DNA from: Neisseria musculi | GTDB lineage: Bacteria; Pseudomonadota; Gammaproteobacteria; Burkholderiales; Neisseriaceae | Length of the DNA: 64,000 bases | Assembly (NCBI RefSeq): GCF_014297595.2 | Contig: NZ_CP060414.2 | Location: 124,001 to 188,000 of the forward strand | Direction of reading: 5' to 3' | Shown here: positions 25,909-35,845 of the stretch, one piece after another | Layout of the letters: each line of letters opens with the position of its first letter | Numbering within the stretch: the stretch's first letter is position 1 | Notes under the pieces: generated by a model | Database searches by the model: none | Seen by the model: only the letters and a program-made list of their open reading frames with translations | Told to the model about the DNA's origin: nothing | Program-made: the position numbers and the translations under genes

Positions 25909-27594
25909 ATGCCGCAACAGCCTGTGCTGCCCGTACCCGATCTTGCCGAAACCTGTGCCCGCTATCTCAAGCAGGTGAAACCGCTGCTTAACGATGAAGA
26001 CTATGCCGCAACTGCGGCCGCCGTGCGGCAGTTTCAAACCCGCAGTGCGCCCGGTTTGCAGGCCGGCCTGCAGGCGTTTGCTGCCGAAACCGACCGAAGC
26101 TGGCTGATTGACGCATGGTTGGAAAGCTATTTGAAAATACGCACACCGTTGCCGCTGGCAAGCAATGTCGGCTTCCATATCCGCACGCTCGGCAGGGATT
26201 TGGGCGGATGGGCTGCCGCATTGGCCGGCGTATGCGCCGATTATCACCACGGCCGCATCAGCGCGCCCCAAACGCCGCAGGGTGCGCCCGTGTGCATGGC
26301 GCAATGGCAGATTTTACGCGGCGCGGCGCGGGTGCCGCAAACCGGCTGTGATACTTTCCGCATTGCCGAAACGCCGAGCCGGCATATCGGTGTGCTGCAC
26401 AACGGTTTTTATTACCGCATTGCCGCGCTTGATGAGAATGATGAAGCTTACCACCCCGATACCTTCCGGCAGGCTGTTGCCCAAATTTTGGCCGACTCTG
26501 CCGAAAACCCGTTTCCCGTGGTCGTGCCGTGTTACCCCGGCGGCAACCAAACCGCCCGCGTTTATAAAGCCCTGCGCAGCAAAGAAGAAAATGCCGAGTT
26601 GGCCGATTATCTCGAAACCGACCTGTTCCACATCAGCATTTACCGTGAAGAAAGCCTGAATGCCGATGAAGATTTGGCCTATGCCACATTTGCAAAGCAG
26701 CAAAATATCTGGTGCTACAAACCGACTACCTTCTGCTACAACACCGCCACCGAGCGTTTGTTTCTGCATTGCGAACACACCTGGGAAGACGGCGGCACAT
26801 TGAAAGGCATTGTTGCGCTGGCGGCGGAAAAAAATGGCGGCAAGGGCAGGAAGGCCGCTCCCGCCATCAGCCGTCATGCCTGGCATTTGACACCCGCCCA
26901 AAAGAAAAGCTGGCCGCAATGGCAGCAGAATTACGCCGCCCAAGCCCGCAAAATGCGCGTAAAAAGCGTTGTTATCCCATTTGACGGCGGCAGCATACCC
27001 AAAGGTACGAGCCATGACGCGCTGATGCAGTTTCTGCTGCAATATGCCCAATTAACCACTTACGGCGATATACGCAACACCTACGAAGCGGTGGATGTGA
27101 GCCATTTCGCCTACGGCCGCACCGAATGCGTGCGTCCCGTATCGGAAGAGTCACTCGCATTCGTGGCTTCACTGTTGCAGGAAAAGCCCGCTCAATCCCT
27201 GCTCGATGCTGCGCTGGCCGAACACAAGGCCCGGATAAAGGCCGCCAAAACGGGGCAGGGTGCCAACCGCCACCTGCTCGGCCTGCAATTGGCGGCCAAA
27301 CGCAAAAACAGCCATGTGCCCGCCTTTTTTAAAAGCACGGGTTATCAAACTTTCAGCACCGACTTTCTTTCCACCTCAACTTTGGGCGATGATGCCGTAA
27401 TCATCAATTTCGCCTTCGCCCCCACATCGCCGGACGGTTTGGGCATCAACTACACATTGGCGCAGGAAGGCTGGCTGTTTACTGTGAGCTACCCCGAAAC
27501 ACAGGAGCGTGAAGTGGCGATTTTCATTGAAGCGCTGAAACAGGGCGGCAGCCGCCTGCTGGTGTTTTTCAACCCGCTGCCGAAAGAACATTGA
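25909..27594 (+). CDS. Carnitine/choline O-acyltransferase family protein
   Basis: The protein is 561 residues. It aligns along its length with the Carn_acyltransf family, which moves acyl groups between CoA and carnitine or choline. Marks in order: YLKIRTPLPLASN (74-86), catalytic His290 in LHCEHTWEDGG (287-296), TYEAVDVSHFAYGRTECVRP (391-410), ANRHLLGLQLAA, FSTDFLSTST and SPDGLGINYTL. All are standard motifs, so the active site looks complete. No signal peptide or membrane helix is present, so it is cytoplasmic. The start at 25909 has AAAGGAGGAAATT directly upstream; ATG 25891 lies before that site. The gene is monocistronic between two gene-free stretches. The substrate is unknown; this family is far commoner in eukaryotes. 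Confidence 0.85.
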   Translation: MPQQPVLPVPDLAETCARYLKQVKPLLNDEDYAATAAAVRQFQTRSAPGLQAGLQAFAAETDRSWLIDAWLESYLKIRTPLPLASNVGFHIRTLGRDLGGWAAALAGVCADYHHGRISAPQTPQGAPVCMAQWQILRGAARVPQTGCDTFRIAETPSRHIGVLHNGFYYRIAALDENDEAYHPDTFRQAVAQILADSAENPFPVVVPCYPGGNQTARVYKALRSKEENAELADYLETDLFHISIYREESLNADEDLAYATFAKQQNIWCYKPTTFCYNTATERLFLHCEHTWEDGGTLKGIVALAAEKNGGKGRKAAPAISRHAWHLTPAQKKSWPQWQQNYAAQARKMRVKSVVIPFDGGSIPKGTSHDALMQFLLQYAQLTTYGDIRNTYEAVDVSHFAYGRTECVRPVSEESLAFVASLLQEKPAQSLLDAALAEHKARIKAAKTGQGANRHLLGLQLAAKRKNSHVPAFFKSTGYQTFSTDFLSTSTLGDDAVIINFAFAPTSPDGLGINYTLAQEGWLFTVSYPETQEREVAIFIEALKQGGSRLLVFFNPLPKEH

Positions 27595-28392
27595 CGGGCG
27601 GCGGGTGTCGGCAACCCATCGGCGTATGGCGGCGAAGCGAATGAAATAAGGGGGCGGCCGCAGACCACACAGGTAGTGTGCAACCGGCTTGGTTGCCGCG
27701 TCGGCAGCCCGTCGGAATGTTTGCTTTAAACCCCGTGCGGAGCAGCGCAGTATGGTATTGCTATATGTTTCAGGCCGTCTGAAAGGCTTCAGGCCGTACA
27801 GAAACTGTTTGCAACAAAGGTTTCAGACGGCCTGAAGTTTGATACCTGAAGTTTGATAAAAGCATACCGACTTGTTTGTGAAAACGGTTACGGTTGCTTC
27901 CACAAAAAAAACTATAGCCGCAGGCCGGGTTTTACCCCGGCTTTTTTGCAGGAAAGCTCTTGGCGGTCAAACCGCAACAACGTTTTTTATACAGTGAGAT
28001 TTTACACAGTAAAATATTCGTTTTGATTCGTTTGCGGGCTGAGAAAGAAAACAAACCGGCAATTATCAAGCTGTATGTTTCTATAAAGAACAAAACCGGC
28101 CTGAATAATGCGCGGAAGTGTTGCAGACGCGTTTGCGTCAATTTGCCAGCGGCACAGTTTGCTGATAGGATTTTGTATTAAGCAATGGATATTGCAGCGC
28201 AGCCCGAATTGCCGCCAAAAGGCGGGCGGTCGGCCGCTAAAGTTTCATATTGATGCTTTAGGCCGGCGGCGCGCAGGCGTTGCAGACTGCCCGTGTGTTT
28301 GCGCTGCAGGGCAAACATACAAGGTTTTCATAAACGAAAGCAGAAAGGCCGTCTGAAAAGGCTGATTCTGACACTTAACAGAAGGGATGAAT
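27595..28392. other. Intergenic stretch before aceE
   Basis: It holds a DUS pair (27772-27832), a terminator (27924-27947) and AT-rich DNA. A 73-codon frame at 27960-28181 has no ribosome site or recognisable features, and I do not call it a gene. The promoter of aceE must lie in the right half; I could not pick a single convincing -35/-10. Confidence 0.4.
27924..27947 (+). terminator. Rho-independent terminator
   Basis: GCCGGG pairs with CCCGGC across TTTTAC and is followed by six T. It lies 330 bp after the acyltransferase stop. Confidence 0.65.
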
Positions 28393-31062
28393 ATGTCGAA
28401 CCAAATTCAAGATGCAGACCCGATTGAAACCCAGGAATGGCTCGATGCGTTAAGCTCGGTACTGGAAAGCGAGGGGGAAGAGCGTGCGCACTTCTTGCTG
28501 GAGCAGCTGGTGAAATATACCCGCCGGCGCGGCGTGCATATGCCGTTTGACGCCACCACCGCTTATTTGAACACCATTCCCGTGGGTAAAGAGCAGAAGT
28601 CGCCGGGTAATCACGAACTGGAACACCGCATCCGCGCCGCCATCCGCTGGAACGCCGCTGCCATGGTGCTGCGTGCCGGCAAAAAAGATTTGGAGCTGGG
28701 CGGGCACATTGCTTCTTTCCAGTCTGCCGCCACTCTGTATGATGTCGGTTTCAACCATTTCTGGAAAGCCAAAGGCGATGGTGAAGAAGGCGATATGGTG
28801 TTTGTTCAGGGGCACGTTGCGCCGGGCATTTATGCCCGCGCCTTTGTGGAAGGCCGTCTGACAGAAGAACAGCTTGACAATTTCCGTCAAGAGGTGGACG
28901 GCAAGGGCTTGTCCTCCTATCCCCACCCCCACTTGATGCCCGATTTTTGGCAGTTTCCCACTGTGTCTATGGGCTTGGGGCCGCTGATGGCGATTTACCA
29001 GGCGCGTTTTCTGAAGTATCTCGAATCGCGCGGCCTGACCAAAACCAAAGGCCGCAAAGTATGGTGTTTCTGCGGCGACGGCGAGATGGACGAGCCAGAA
29101 AGCCAGGGCGCGATTTCTTTGGCCGCCCGCGAAGGTTTGGACAATCTGATTTTTGTGATTAACTGCAACCTGCAACGTTTGGACGGCCCCGTGCGCGGCA
29201 ACGGCAAAATCATTCAAGAGCTGGAAGGCAATTTCCGCGGCGCGGGCTGGAACGTGTTGAAAGTGATCTGGGGGCGCCGTTGGGACAATCTTCTGGCTGC
29301 CGACACCAGCAACGCGCTTAAGCAGCGCATGAACGAATGTTTGGACGGCGACTACCAAACCTATAAATCGAAAGACGGTGCCTATGTGCGCGAGCATTTC
29401 TTCAATACGCCCGAATTAAAGGCGATGGTTGCCGGTATGTCTGACGAAGAAATTTGGGCTTTGAACCGCGGCGGCCATGATCCGCACAAAGTGTATGCCG
29501 CTTATTACGAAGCGGTAAACCATGCAGGCGGGCGGCCCACCGTGATTTTGGCCAAAACCATCAAAGGCTACGGCATGGGCGCTTCGGGCGAAGGCCAAAA
29601 CGTAGCACACCAGGCCAAAAAAATGGATGTGGAATCGCTGAAAAAATTCCGCACCCGTTTCGGCATTCCCGTAACCGATGAGCAGATCGACAGTGGCAAC
29701 CTGCCTTACCACCGCTTTTCCGAAGACAGCGAAGAAATGCGCTATCTGCGCGAGCGCCGCAATGCTTTAGGCGGCTATCTGCCGCAGCGCAATCCCAATA
29801 CCGAGGCCATTCCCGTGCCGGCTTTGGAAGCATTTGACGCACAGCTTCAATCAAGCGGCGATCGCGAATTTTCCACTACCATGGCATTTGTGCGCATTCT
29901 TTCCACTTTGTTGAAAGACAAGCAGATCGGCAAGCGCATCGTTCCCATTGTGCCCGATGAAAGCCGCACCTTCGGCATGGAAGGTATGTTCCGCCAATAC
30001 GGCATTTGGAATCCGAAAGGCCAGCAATACACGCCGCAGGATAAAGACCAGCTGATGTTCTACAAAGAATCGGTGGACGGTCAGATTCTTCAGGAAGGCA
30101 TCAATGAGCCGGGCGCGATGGCCGACTGGATTGCCGCCGCCACCAGCTATGCCAACAGCCGCTACGCCATGATTCCGTTCTATATTTACTACTCGATGTT
30201 CGGTTTCCAGCGGGTAGGCGATTTGGCTTGGGCGGCGGGCGATATGCACGCACGCGGCTTTTTGGTGGGCGGCACAGCCGGACGCACCACGCTTAACGGC
30301 GAAGGTTTGCAGCACGAAGACGGCCACAGCCAGATTCAGGCCGATTTAATCCCCAACTGCCTCTCTTACGATCCGACTTACCAATACGAGCTGGCGGTGA
30401 TTATTGCAGACGGCCTGCGCCGTATGTATGTGGATCAGGAAGACGTGTTCTACTATCTCACCGTGATGAACGAAAACTATGCCCACCCGGGGATGCCGCA
30501 GCGCAAAGGCATTGAAGAAGAAATCATCAAAGGCATGTATCTGTTGCGCGAAGGCGGCGAAAGCGGCAAGAAAGTGCAGCTGATGGGGTCGGGCGTGATT
30601 CTGAACGAAGTGGTTAAAGCCGCCGATATGCTCAAAGCCGATTTCGGCGTAGAAGCCGATATTTGGTCCTGCCCGTCGTTCAACCTGCTGCACCGCGATG
30701 CCATCGAAGTGGAGCGCTACAACCGCCTGCACCCGCTGGAAGAAAACAAACTGCCTTTCGTTACCCGGCAGCTGCAGGGTCGTGAAGGCCCGGTGATTGC
30801 TTCCACCGACTATATCCGCAGCTTTGCCGACCGCATCAGAGCCTATGTTCCCAATGATTACCATGTTTTGGGCACCGATGGTTTCGGACGCAGCGACAGC
30901 CGTGCCAACCTGCGTGATTTCTTCGAGGTAGACAGCCGCCATGTTGCCGTAGCCGCCCTGAGCGCGCTGGCCGACCAAGGCAAGGTTGAAAAAGCCGTGG
31001 TGCAGCAGGCCATCGAAAAATACGGCATCAAAACCGATACCGCACCAAGCTGGAAACGCTGA
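28393..31062 (+). CDS. aceE: Pyruvate dehydrogenase E1 component (homodimeric)
   Basis: An 889-residue thiamine-diphosphate enzyme that decarboxylates pyruvate and acetylates the lipoyl arm of AceF. Marks: FQSAATLYDVGFNHFWKA, TPP motif GDGEMDEPESQGAISLAAREGLDNLIFVINCN and VPDESRTFGMEGMFRQYGI. Size matches the single-chain E1 of gammaproteobacteria. AGAAGGG lies 6 nt before ATG 28393 (MSNQIQDADPIETQEW); the ATG at 28387 is too close to it. It is the first gene of the complex. aceF follows after a 119-bp gap with DUS hairpins, so the operon may be partly separated. Confidence 0.96.
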   Translation: MSNQIQDADPIETQEWLDALSSVLESEGEERAHFLLEQLVKYTRRRGVHMPFDATTAYLNTIPVGKEQKSPGNHELEHRIRAAIRWNAAAMVLRAGKKDLELGGHIASFQSAATLYDVGFNHFWKAKGDGEEGDMVFVQGHVAPGIYARAFVEGRLTEEQLDNFRQEVDGKGLSSYPHPHLMPDFWQFPTVSMGLGPLMAIYQARFLKYLESRGLTKTKGRKVWCFCGDGEMDEPESQGAISLAAREGLDNLIFVINCNLQRLDGPVRGNGKIIQELEGNFRGAGWNVLKVIWGRRWDNLLAADTSNALKQRMNECLDGDYQTYKSKDGAYVREHFFNTPELKAMVAGMSDEEIWALNRGGHDPHKVYAAYYEAVNHAGGRPTVILAKTIKGYGMGASGEGQNVAHQAKKMDVESLKKFRTRFGIPVTDEQIDSGNLPYHRFSEDSEEMRYLRERRNALGGYLPQRNPNTEAIPVPALEAFDAQLQSSGDREFSTTMAFVRILSTLLKDKQIGKRIVPIVPDESRTFGMEGMFRQYGIWNPKGQQYTPQDKDQLMFYKESVDGQILQEGINEPGAMADWIAAATSYANSRYAMIPFYIYYSMFGFQRVGDLAWAAGDMHARGFLVGGTAGRTTLNGEGLQHEDGHSQIQADLIPNCLSYDPTYQYELAVIIADGLRRMYVDQEDVFYYLTVMNENYAHPGMPQRKGIEEEIIKGMYLLREGGESGKKVQLMGSGVILNEVVKAADMLKADFGVEADIWSCPSFNLLHRDAIEVERYNRLHPLEENKLPFVTRQLQGREGPVIASTDYIRSFADRIRAYVPNDYHVLGTDGFGRSDSRANLRDFFEVDSRHVAVAALSALADQGKVEKAVVQQAIEKYGIKTDTAPSWKR

Positions 31063-31181
31063 TGCTTTTTTTCAGACGGCTTTTCAGACGGCCTGTTGTC
31101 CGGGCCGTCTGAAAAAGTTGGCAGACATTTGAAACATTCAAGCCGCAGTATGCAAACTGTGGTTGATAAAGGAATATCACG

Positions 31182-32813
31182 ATGAGTCAGATCGTAGAAA
31201 TCAAAGTACCCGATATCGGCGGCCACAGCGATGTGGACGTGATCGCGGTTGAAGTGAAGGCGGGCGACACCATTGCCGTTGATGACACGCTGATCACGCT
31301 GGAAACCGACAAAGCCACCATGGACGTGCCGGCCGATGCCGCAGGTGTGGTGAAAGAAGTGAAGGTGCAGGTGGGCAGCAAAGTATCCGAAGGCAGCGTG
31401 ATTGTGCTGGTGGAAGCCGGTGCCGCCGCATCTGCCCCTGCAGAACAACCCCTCGAGGCCGCTCCCGCCCCAGCCCAAGCAGCCGCCCCCGCCGCACAGG
31501 CAGGCGGTGCAACCGTTAAAGTAGAAGTACCCGATATCGGCGGCCACAACGGAGTGGATGTGATTGCCGTTGAAGTGAAAGCAGGCGACAGCGTGGCCGT
31601 TGACGATACGCTGATTACACTGGAAACCGATAAAGCCACAATGGATGTGCCCAGCACCGCCGCCGGTGTGGTGAAGGCCGTGTATGTGAAAGTGGGCGAC
31701 AAAGTTTCGCAAGGCACGCAGATTATCGAAGTGGAAACCGCAGGCGGTGCAGCTTCCGCCCCTTCAGCAGAGGTGCCGCAAGCCGCCGCGCCGCAAACTC
31801 CTGCAGCTGTATCACAACCGGCAGCCGCCCCCGCAAGACCCGCCGCAGCCCCCGTTGCCGCATTCGGCAACACACCGGTTAATGAGGCCGCGTTTGCCAA
31901 AGCCCATGCCGGCCCCTCCGCCCGCAAACTGGCACGCGAATTGGGCGTGGATTTGGGTTTGGTGAAAGGCAGCGGAGCCAAAGGGCGCATTGTCGGCGAC
32001 GACATCAAGGCCTTTGTGAAAGCCGCCATGCAGGGCGGCGCAGGCTCTGCCGCAGCCGGTGCACCATCGCTCGGCGGCGGCCTTGACCTGCTGCCGTGGC
32101 CGAAAGTCGATTTCAGCAAATTCGGTGAGATTGAAACCCGGCCGCTGTCGCGCATCAAGAAAATTTCCGGCCAAAACCTGTCGCGCAACTGGGTTATGAT
32201 TCCCCACGTTACCGTGAACGATGAAGCCGATATGACCGATTTGGAAACTTTCCGCCAGCAGCTTAACAAAGAGTGGGAGCGCGAAGGTTTGAAGCTCTCG
32301 CCGCTGGCGTTTGTTATCAAGGCGTCGGTAGCCGCGTTGCAGGCATTCCCCGAGTTTAATTCTTCATTGGACGGCGACAACCTGATTCTGAAAAAATACT
32401 ACAACATCGGTTTTGCCGCCGACACGCCCAACGGCTTGGTGGTGCCGGTGATTAAAGATGCCGACAAAAAAGGCTTGAAAGAAATTTCACGCGAGCTGGC
32501 CGAGTTGAGCAAAAAGGCCCGCGAAGGCAAGCTCAAGCCCAATGAAATGCAGGGCGCGGGCTTTACCATTTCGAGCTTGGGCGGCATCGGCGGCACGGGC
32601 TTCACCCCGATTGTAAACGCCCCCGAAGTGGCCATTTTGGGTGTTTGCAAATCGCAGATGAAACCCGTTTGGAACGGCAAAGAATTTCAGCCGCGCTTAA
32701 TGTGCCCGCTGAGCCTGTCGTTCGACCACCGCGTCATCGACGGCGCGGCCGGTATGCGCTTTACCGTGTATCTCGCAAACCTGCTGAAAGATTTCCGCCG
32801 AGTAATGCTGTAA
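31182..32813 (+). CDS. aceF: Dihydrolipoyllysine acetyltransferase (E2)
   Basis: The protein is 543 residues. Two N-terminal lipoyl domains have the lipoylated Lys44 and Lys151 in ETDKATMDVP. They are joined by Ala/Pro-rich linkers and followed by the E1/E3-binding domain (GPSARKLARELGVDL) and the catalytic domain ending in LSFDHRVIDGAAGMRF. It forms the core of the pyruvate dehydrogenase complex in the cytoplasm and makes acetyl-CoA. AAAGGAA lies upstream of the start. E. coli has three lipoyl domains; two here plus one on LpdA is the neisserial layout. Confidence 0.96.
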   Translation: MSQIVEIKVPDIGGHSDVDVIAVEVKAGDTIAVDDTLITLETDKATMDVPADAAGVVKEVKVQVGSKVSEGSVIVLVEAGAAASAPAEQPLEAAPAPAQAAAPAAQAGGATVKVEVPDIGGHNGVDVIAVEVKAGDSVAVDDTLITLETDKATMDVPSTAAGVVKAVYVKVGDKVSQGTQIIEVETAGGAASAPSAEVPQAAAPQTPAAVSQPAAAPARPAAAPVAAFGNTPVNEAAFAKAHAGPSARKLARELGVDLGLVKGSGAKGRIVGDDIKAFVKAAMQGGAGSAAAGAPSLGGGLDLLPWPKVDFSKFGEIETRPLSRIKKISGQNLSRNWVMIPHVTVNDEADMTDLETFRQQLNKEWEREGLKLSPLAFVIKASVAALQAFPEFNSSLDGDNLILKKYYNIGFAADTPNGLVVPVIKDADKKGLKEISRELAELSKKAREGKLKPNEMQGAGFTISSLGGIGGTGFTPIVNAPEVAILGVCKSQMKPVWNGKEFQPRLMCPLSLSFDHRVIDGAAGMRFTVYLANLLKDFRRVML

Positions 32814-32967
32814 CCGTTTTTCAGGCGGCCTCTTGATAGTGCAGGCCGCCTGAAAGCCGTTTTCCGAAGCAGTAAATCGTTTTTTTAATAATCTGCCTTC
32901 AATAAGGTAAAATCTGAGTATTTAGTATTTCAGGTCAGAATCAATTCAATTATTCAAGGAGCAGGGT

Positions 32968-33426
32968 GTGAAACTGAACAATATTTTGAGTATTGCTTTT
33001 TTGGGAATGGCAGTAAGTACAATGGCACAAGCCCATGTAACCGTGCGTAATTTTGCCAATGGCGTGGACAGCATGTCGGGAAAGTCGGATCACTTCCGTT
33101 TGAACGTACCCACTAATCGCAATAAGGCGGTTACACAAGTCAAATTTGTGATACCCGAAGAAGTAAAGCTGTTGTTCATTCATCCGGTACTGGGTTGGAA
33201 ATACAAGGTAGAAAAAAACAGCGAAGGCAATATTTCAACCGTAGTTTACAAAGGCAGAATGGAAGCGGGAGAATATACGGCCTTCCCGTTTATTGCCCGT
33301 AATCCGGCAAAATCCGATACGGCAGTGAAATATAAAGCTTACGTTACTTATGAAGATAAAGTGGTTGTGCCTTTCGATGGTTCTCCGGAAGCCAAAGGTT
33401 ACCAGCCGACAATCTTATTGAAATAA
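32968..33426 (+). CDS. YcnI-like (DUF1775) periplasmic protein
   Basis: The protein is 152 residues. The signal peptide ends MAQA, giving a mature N-terminus HVTVRNF. A free N-terminal His followed by a beta-sandwich is the mark of YcnI/DUF1775 proteins, some of which bind copper through that His. It lacks the C-terminal membrane anchor of some relatives. The start is GTG at 32968 with AAGGAG ahead of it. It sits inside the pyruvate dehydrogenase cluster, between aceF (154 bp before) and lpdA (102 bp after), with no functional link known to the complex. GC is lower than its neighbours, which suggests a later insertion. Confidence 0.75.
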   Translation: MKLNNILSIAFLGMAVSTMAQAHVTVRNFANGVDSMSGKSDHFRLNVPTNRNKAVTQVKFVIPEEVKLLFIHPVLGWKYKVEKNSEGNISTVVYKGRMEAGEYTAFPFIARNPAKSDTAVKYKAYVTYEDKVVVPFDGSPEAKGYQPTILLK

Positions 33427-33528
33427 ATATAGGCAGGCCGTCTGAAAAACCATCAAATGCAAATGGTTTTCAGACAGCCTGCAAAAGTAGAAGGAGCTTC
33501 TGTTGATCTTTAAAATGAAAGGTTAAAA

Positions 33529-35301
33529 ATGAGTTTAATCGAATTGAAAGTACCCGACATCGGCGGCCATGAAAATGTGGATATTATTGCCGTCGAAATC
33601 AAAGCAGGCGATACGGTTGCAGTGGAAGATACGTTGGTTACTTTGGAAACAGACAAAGCTACTATGGATGTACCTACTGAAGTTGCAGGGGTGGTGAAAG
33701 AAGTCAAAGTCAAAGTAGGTGACAAAATTTCCGAAGGTGGTGTGATTGCCGTGATTGAAACCGCCGCAGCGGCAGAAGCGCCCAAAGCAGAGCCTAAGGC
33801 CGAGGCAGCGCAAGCCGTTCCCGCAGCGGCGGCCGCACCGCAGGCCGCACCATTCAGCGGCAAGGCCGATGCCGAATACGATGTGGTGGTGCTGGGAGGC
33901 GGCCCCGGCGGGTATTCTGCCGCGTTTGCCGCAGCAGACGAGGGCTTGAAGGTTGCCATTGTCGAGCGTTATGCCACTTTGGGCGGTGTGTGCCTGAACG
34001 TGGGCTGTATCCCCTCCAAAGCCCTGCTGCACAACGCCAACGTAATCGATGAAGTGCGCCACTTGGCCGCCAACGGAATCAAATATCCCGAGCCGGAGTT
34101 GGATATCGACATGTTGCGCGGTTACAAAGAAAAGGTGATTGGCAAGCTGACCACCGGTTTGGCCGGTATGGCTAAGGCGCGCAAAGTGGATATTATCCGC
34201 GGTAACGGCCAGTTTATCGACCCGCACCACATGGAAGTAGCATTAACGTCAGGCGAAGGCAAGGACGAAACCGGCGAGAAGAAAACCATTGTTTTCAAAA
34301 ACGCCATCATCGCCGCCGGCAGCCGCGTGGTAAACCTGCCGTTTATCCCCGAAGACCCGCGCATCATCGATTCGACCGGCGCACTCGCGCTCCAATCGGT
34401 GCCCGGTAAAATGCTGATTATCGGCGGCGGCATCATCGGCTTGGAAATGGGTACAGTGTACAGTACGCTGGGCACCCGTCTTGACGTGGTCGAAATGATG
34501 GACGGTCTGATGCAGGGTGCCGACCGCGATTTAGTGAAAGCATGGCAGAAGCAGAACGAATACCGCTTCGACAACATCATGGTCAATACCAAAACCGTGG
34601 CGGTAGAGCCGAAAGAAGACGGCGTTTATGTTACCTTTGAGGGTGCCGCCGCGCCTAAAGAGCCGCAACGCTATGATGTAGTGTTGGTGGCTGCAGGCCG
34701 TGCACCCAACGGCAAACTCATCGGTGCCGAGAATGCCGGTGTGGCCGTTACCGAGCGCGGTTTTATCAATGTAGATAAACAAATGCGCACCAACGTGCCC
34801 CATATTTACGCTATCGGCGACATTGTCGGCCAGCCCATGCTGGCGCATAAAGCCGTGCACGAAGGCCACGTTGCCGCCGAAAATTGCGCCGGCCACAAAG
34901 CCTATTTCGATGCAAGGGTGATACCCGGCGTGGCCTACACCGCTCCCGAAGTAGCCTGGGTGGGCGTAACCGAAACCTCTGCCAAAGAGCAGGGCATCAA
35001 AATCACCAAAGCCAACTTCCCGTGGGCAGCATCAGGTCGCGCCATCGCCAACGGTTGCGATCACGGCTTTACCAAGCTGATTTTCGATGCCGAAAGCGGC
35101 CGCATCATCGGCGGCGGCATTGTCGGCCCCAACGGCGGCGACATGATAGGCGAGATCTGCCTGGCCATCGAAATGGGCTGCGATGCAGCCGATATCGGCA
35201 AAACCATCCACCCGCACCCGACTTTGGGCGAAACCATCGGCCTTGCCGCAGAAGTGGCGCTGGGCGTATGCACCGATTTACCGCCGCAGCGTAAAAAATA
35301 A
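33529..35301 (+). CDS. lpdA: Dihydrolipoyl dehydrogenase with N-terminal lipoyl domain
   Basis: The protein is 590 residues. The N-terminal lipoyl domain has Lys43 in ETDKATMDVP, followed by an Ala/Pro linker and then the flavoprotein: GGGPGGYSAAF for FAD, redox-active pair GGVCLNVGCIPSKALL, GGGIIGLEMG for NAD, and HPHPTLGET near the end. It reoxidises the lipoyl arms of AceF with NAD+. A lipoyl domain fused to E3 is typical of Neisseria. It ends the PDH cluster; a DUS terminator follows at 35327-35358. GAAAGG precedes the start. Confidence 0.96.
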   Translation: MSLIELKVPDIGGHENVDIIAVEIKAGDTVAVEDTLVTLETDKATMDVPTEVAGVVKEVKVKVGDKISEGGVIAVIETAAAAEAPKAEPKAEAAQAVPAAAAAPQAAPFSGKADAEYDVVVLGGGPGGYSAAFAAADEGLKVAIVERYATLGGVCLNVGCIPSKALLHNANVIDEVRHLAANGIKYPEPELDIDMLRGYKEKVIGKLTTGLAGMAKARKVDIIRGNGQFIDPHHMEVALTSGEGKDETGEKKTIVFKNAIIAAGSRVVNLPFIPEDPRIIDSTGALALQSVPGKMLIIGGGIIGLEMGTVYSTLGTRLDVVEMMDGLMQGADRDLVKAWQKQNEYRFDNIMVNTKTVAVEPKEDGVYVTFEGAAAPKEPQRYDVVLVAAGRAPNGKLIGAENAGVAVTERGFINVDKQMRTNVPHIYAIGDIVGQPMLAHKAVHEGHVAAENCAGHKAYFDARVIPGVAYTAPEVAWVGVTETSAKEQGIKITKANFPWAASGRAIANGCDHGFTKLIFDAESGRIIGGGIVGPNGGDMIGEICLAIEMGCDAADIGKTIHPHPTLGETIGLAAEVALGVCTDLPPQRKK

Positions 35302-35326
35302 AGCGGTTTACCGTTATCGTGTTAAC

Positions 35327-35358
35327 AGGCCGTCTGAAACATTTTCAGACGGCCTTGT
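35327..35358 (+). terminator. DUS-pair terminator of lpdA
   Basis: AGGCCGTCTGAAA pairs with TTTCAGACGGCCT across a short AT loop, 25 bp after the stop. Confidence 0.7.
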
Positions 35359-35434
35359 ATATCGTACCCCATGAAAAAAGGAGGGTATTTTACATTTCGT
35401 TTGTTTTTGATTCACTATAAAAAACCGGTAATGC

Positions 35435-35845
35435 TCAGCTGTATTTCACTGAATCGTTACCGCTGTTTTTTTGGATAAATTCGATTTTATAGCCATCAGG
35501 GTCTTCCACAAAAGCAATCACGGTGGTGCCGTGTTTCATCGGTCCGGCTTCGCGGGTAACCTTGCCGCCTTTGACGCGCACGGCATCGCAGGCAGCATAG
35601 GCATCGTCCACTTCGATGGCGGTATGGCCGTAGGCGGTGCCCAAATCGTATTGTTCAATGTCCCAGTTGTGGGTGAGTTCCAAAACGGCGTGTTCGGCTT
35701 CGTTGCCGTAACCTACGAATGCCAGTGTGAAACGGCCTTCGGGGTAATCATGTTTGCGCAGGAGTTTCATGCCCAAAACGTCTTGATAAAATGCTAATGA
35801 TTTTTCGAGGTTGCCGACACGCAGCATGGTGTGGAGTATTCTCAT
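35435..35845 (-). CDS. gloA: Lactoylglutathione lyase (glyoxalase I)
   Basis: The protein is 136 residues, a nickel/zinc enzyme that turns the methylglyoxal-glutathione adduct into lactoylglutathione in the cytoplasm. Metal ligands fit His5 (RILHTMLRV), Glu56 (AVLELTHNW), His74 ([10 protein letters not shown]) and Glu122 (YKIEFIQ). Length is standard. AAAGGATAACC lies before the start at 35845. It is convergent with lpdA, and a single gene. Confidence 0.95.
   Translation of the reverse strand: MRILHTMLRVGNLEKSLAFYQDVLGMKLLRKHDYPEGRFTLAFVGYGNEAEHAVLELTHNWDIEQYDLGTAYGHTAIEVDDAYAACDAVRVKGGKVTREAGPMKHGTTVIAFVEDPDGYKIEFIQKNSGNDSVKYS

Noticed and set aside
27960..28181. A 73-codon frame before aceE
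   Set aside because: Weak start context, no similarity and atypical composition; it starts just after a terminator but has no promoter I can point to.
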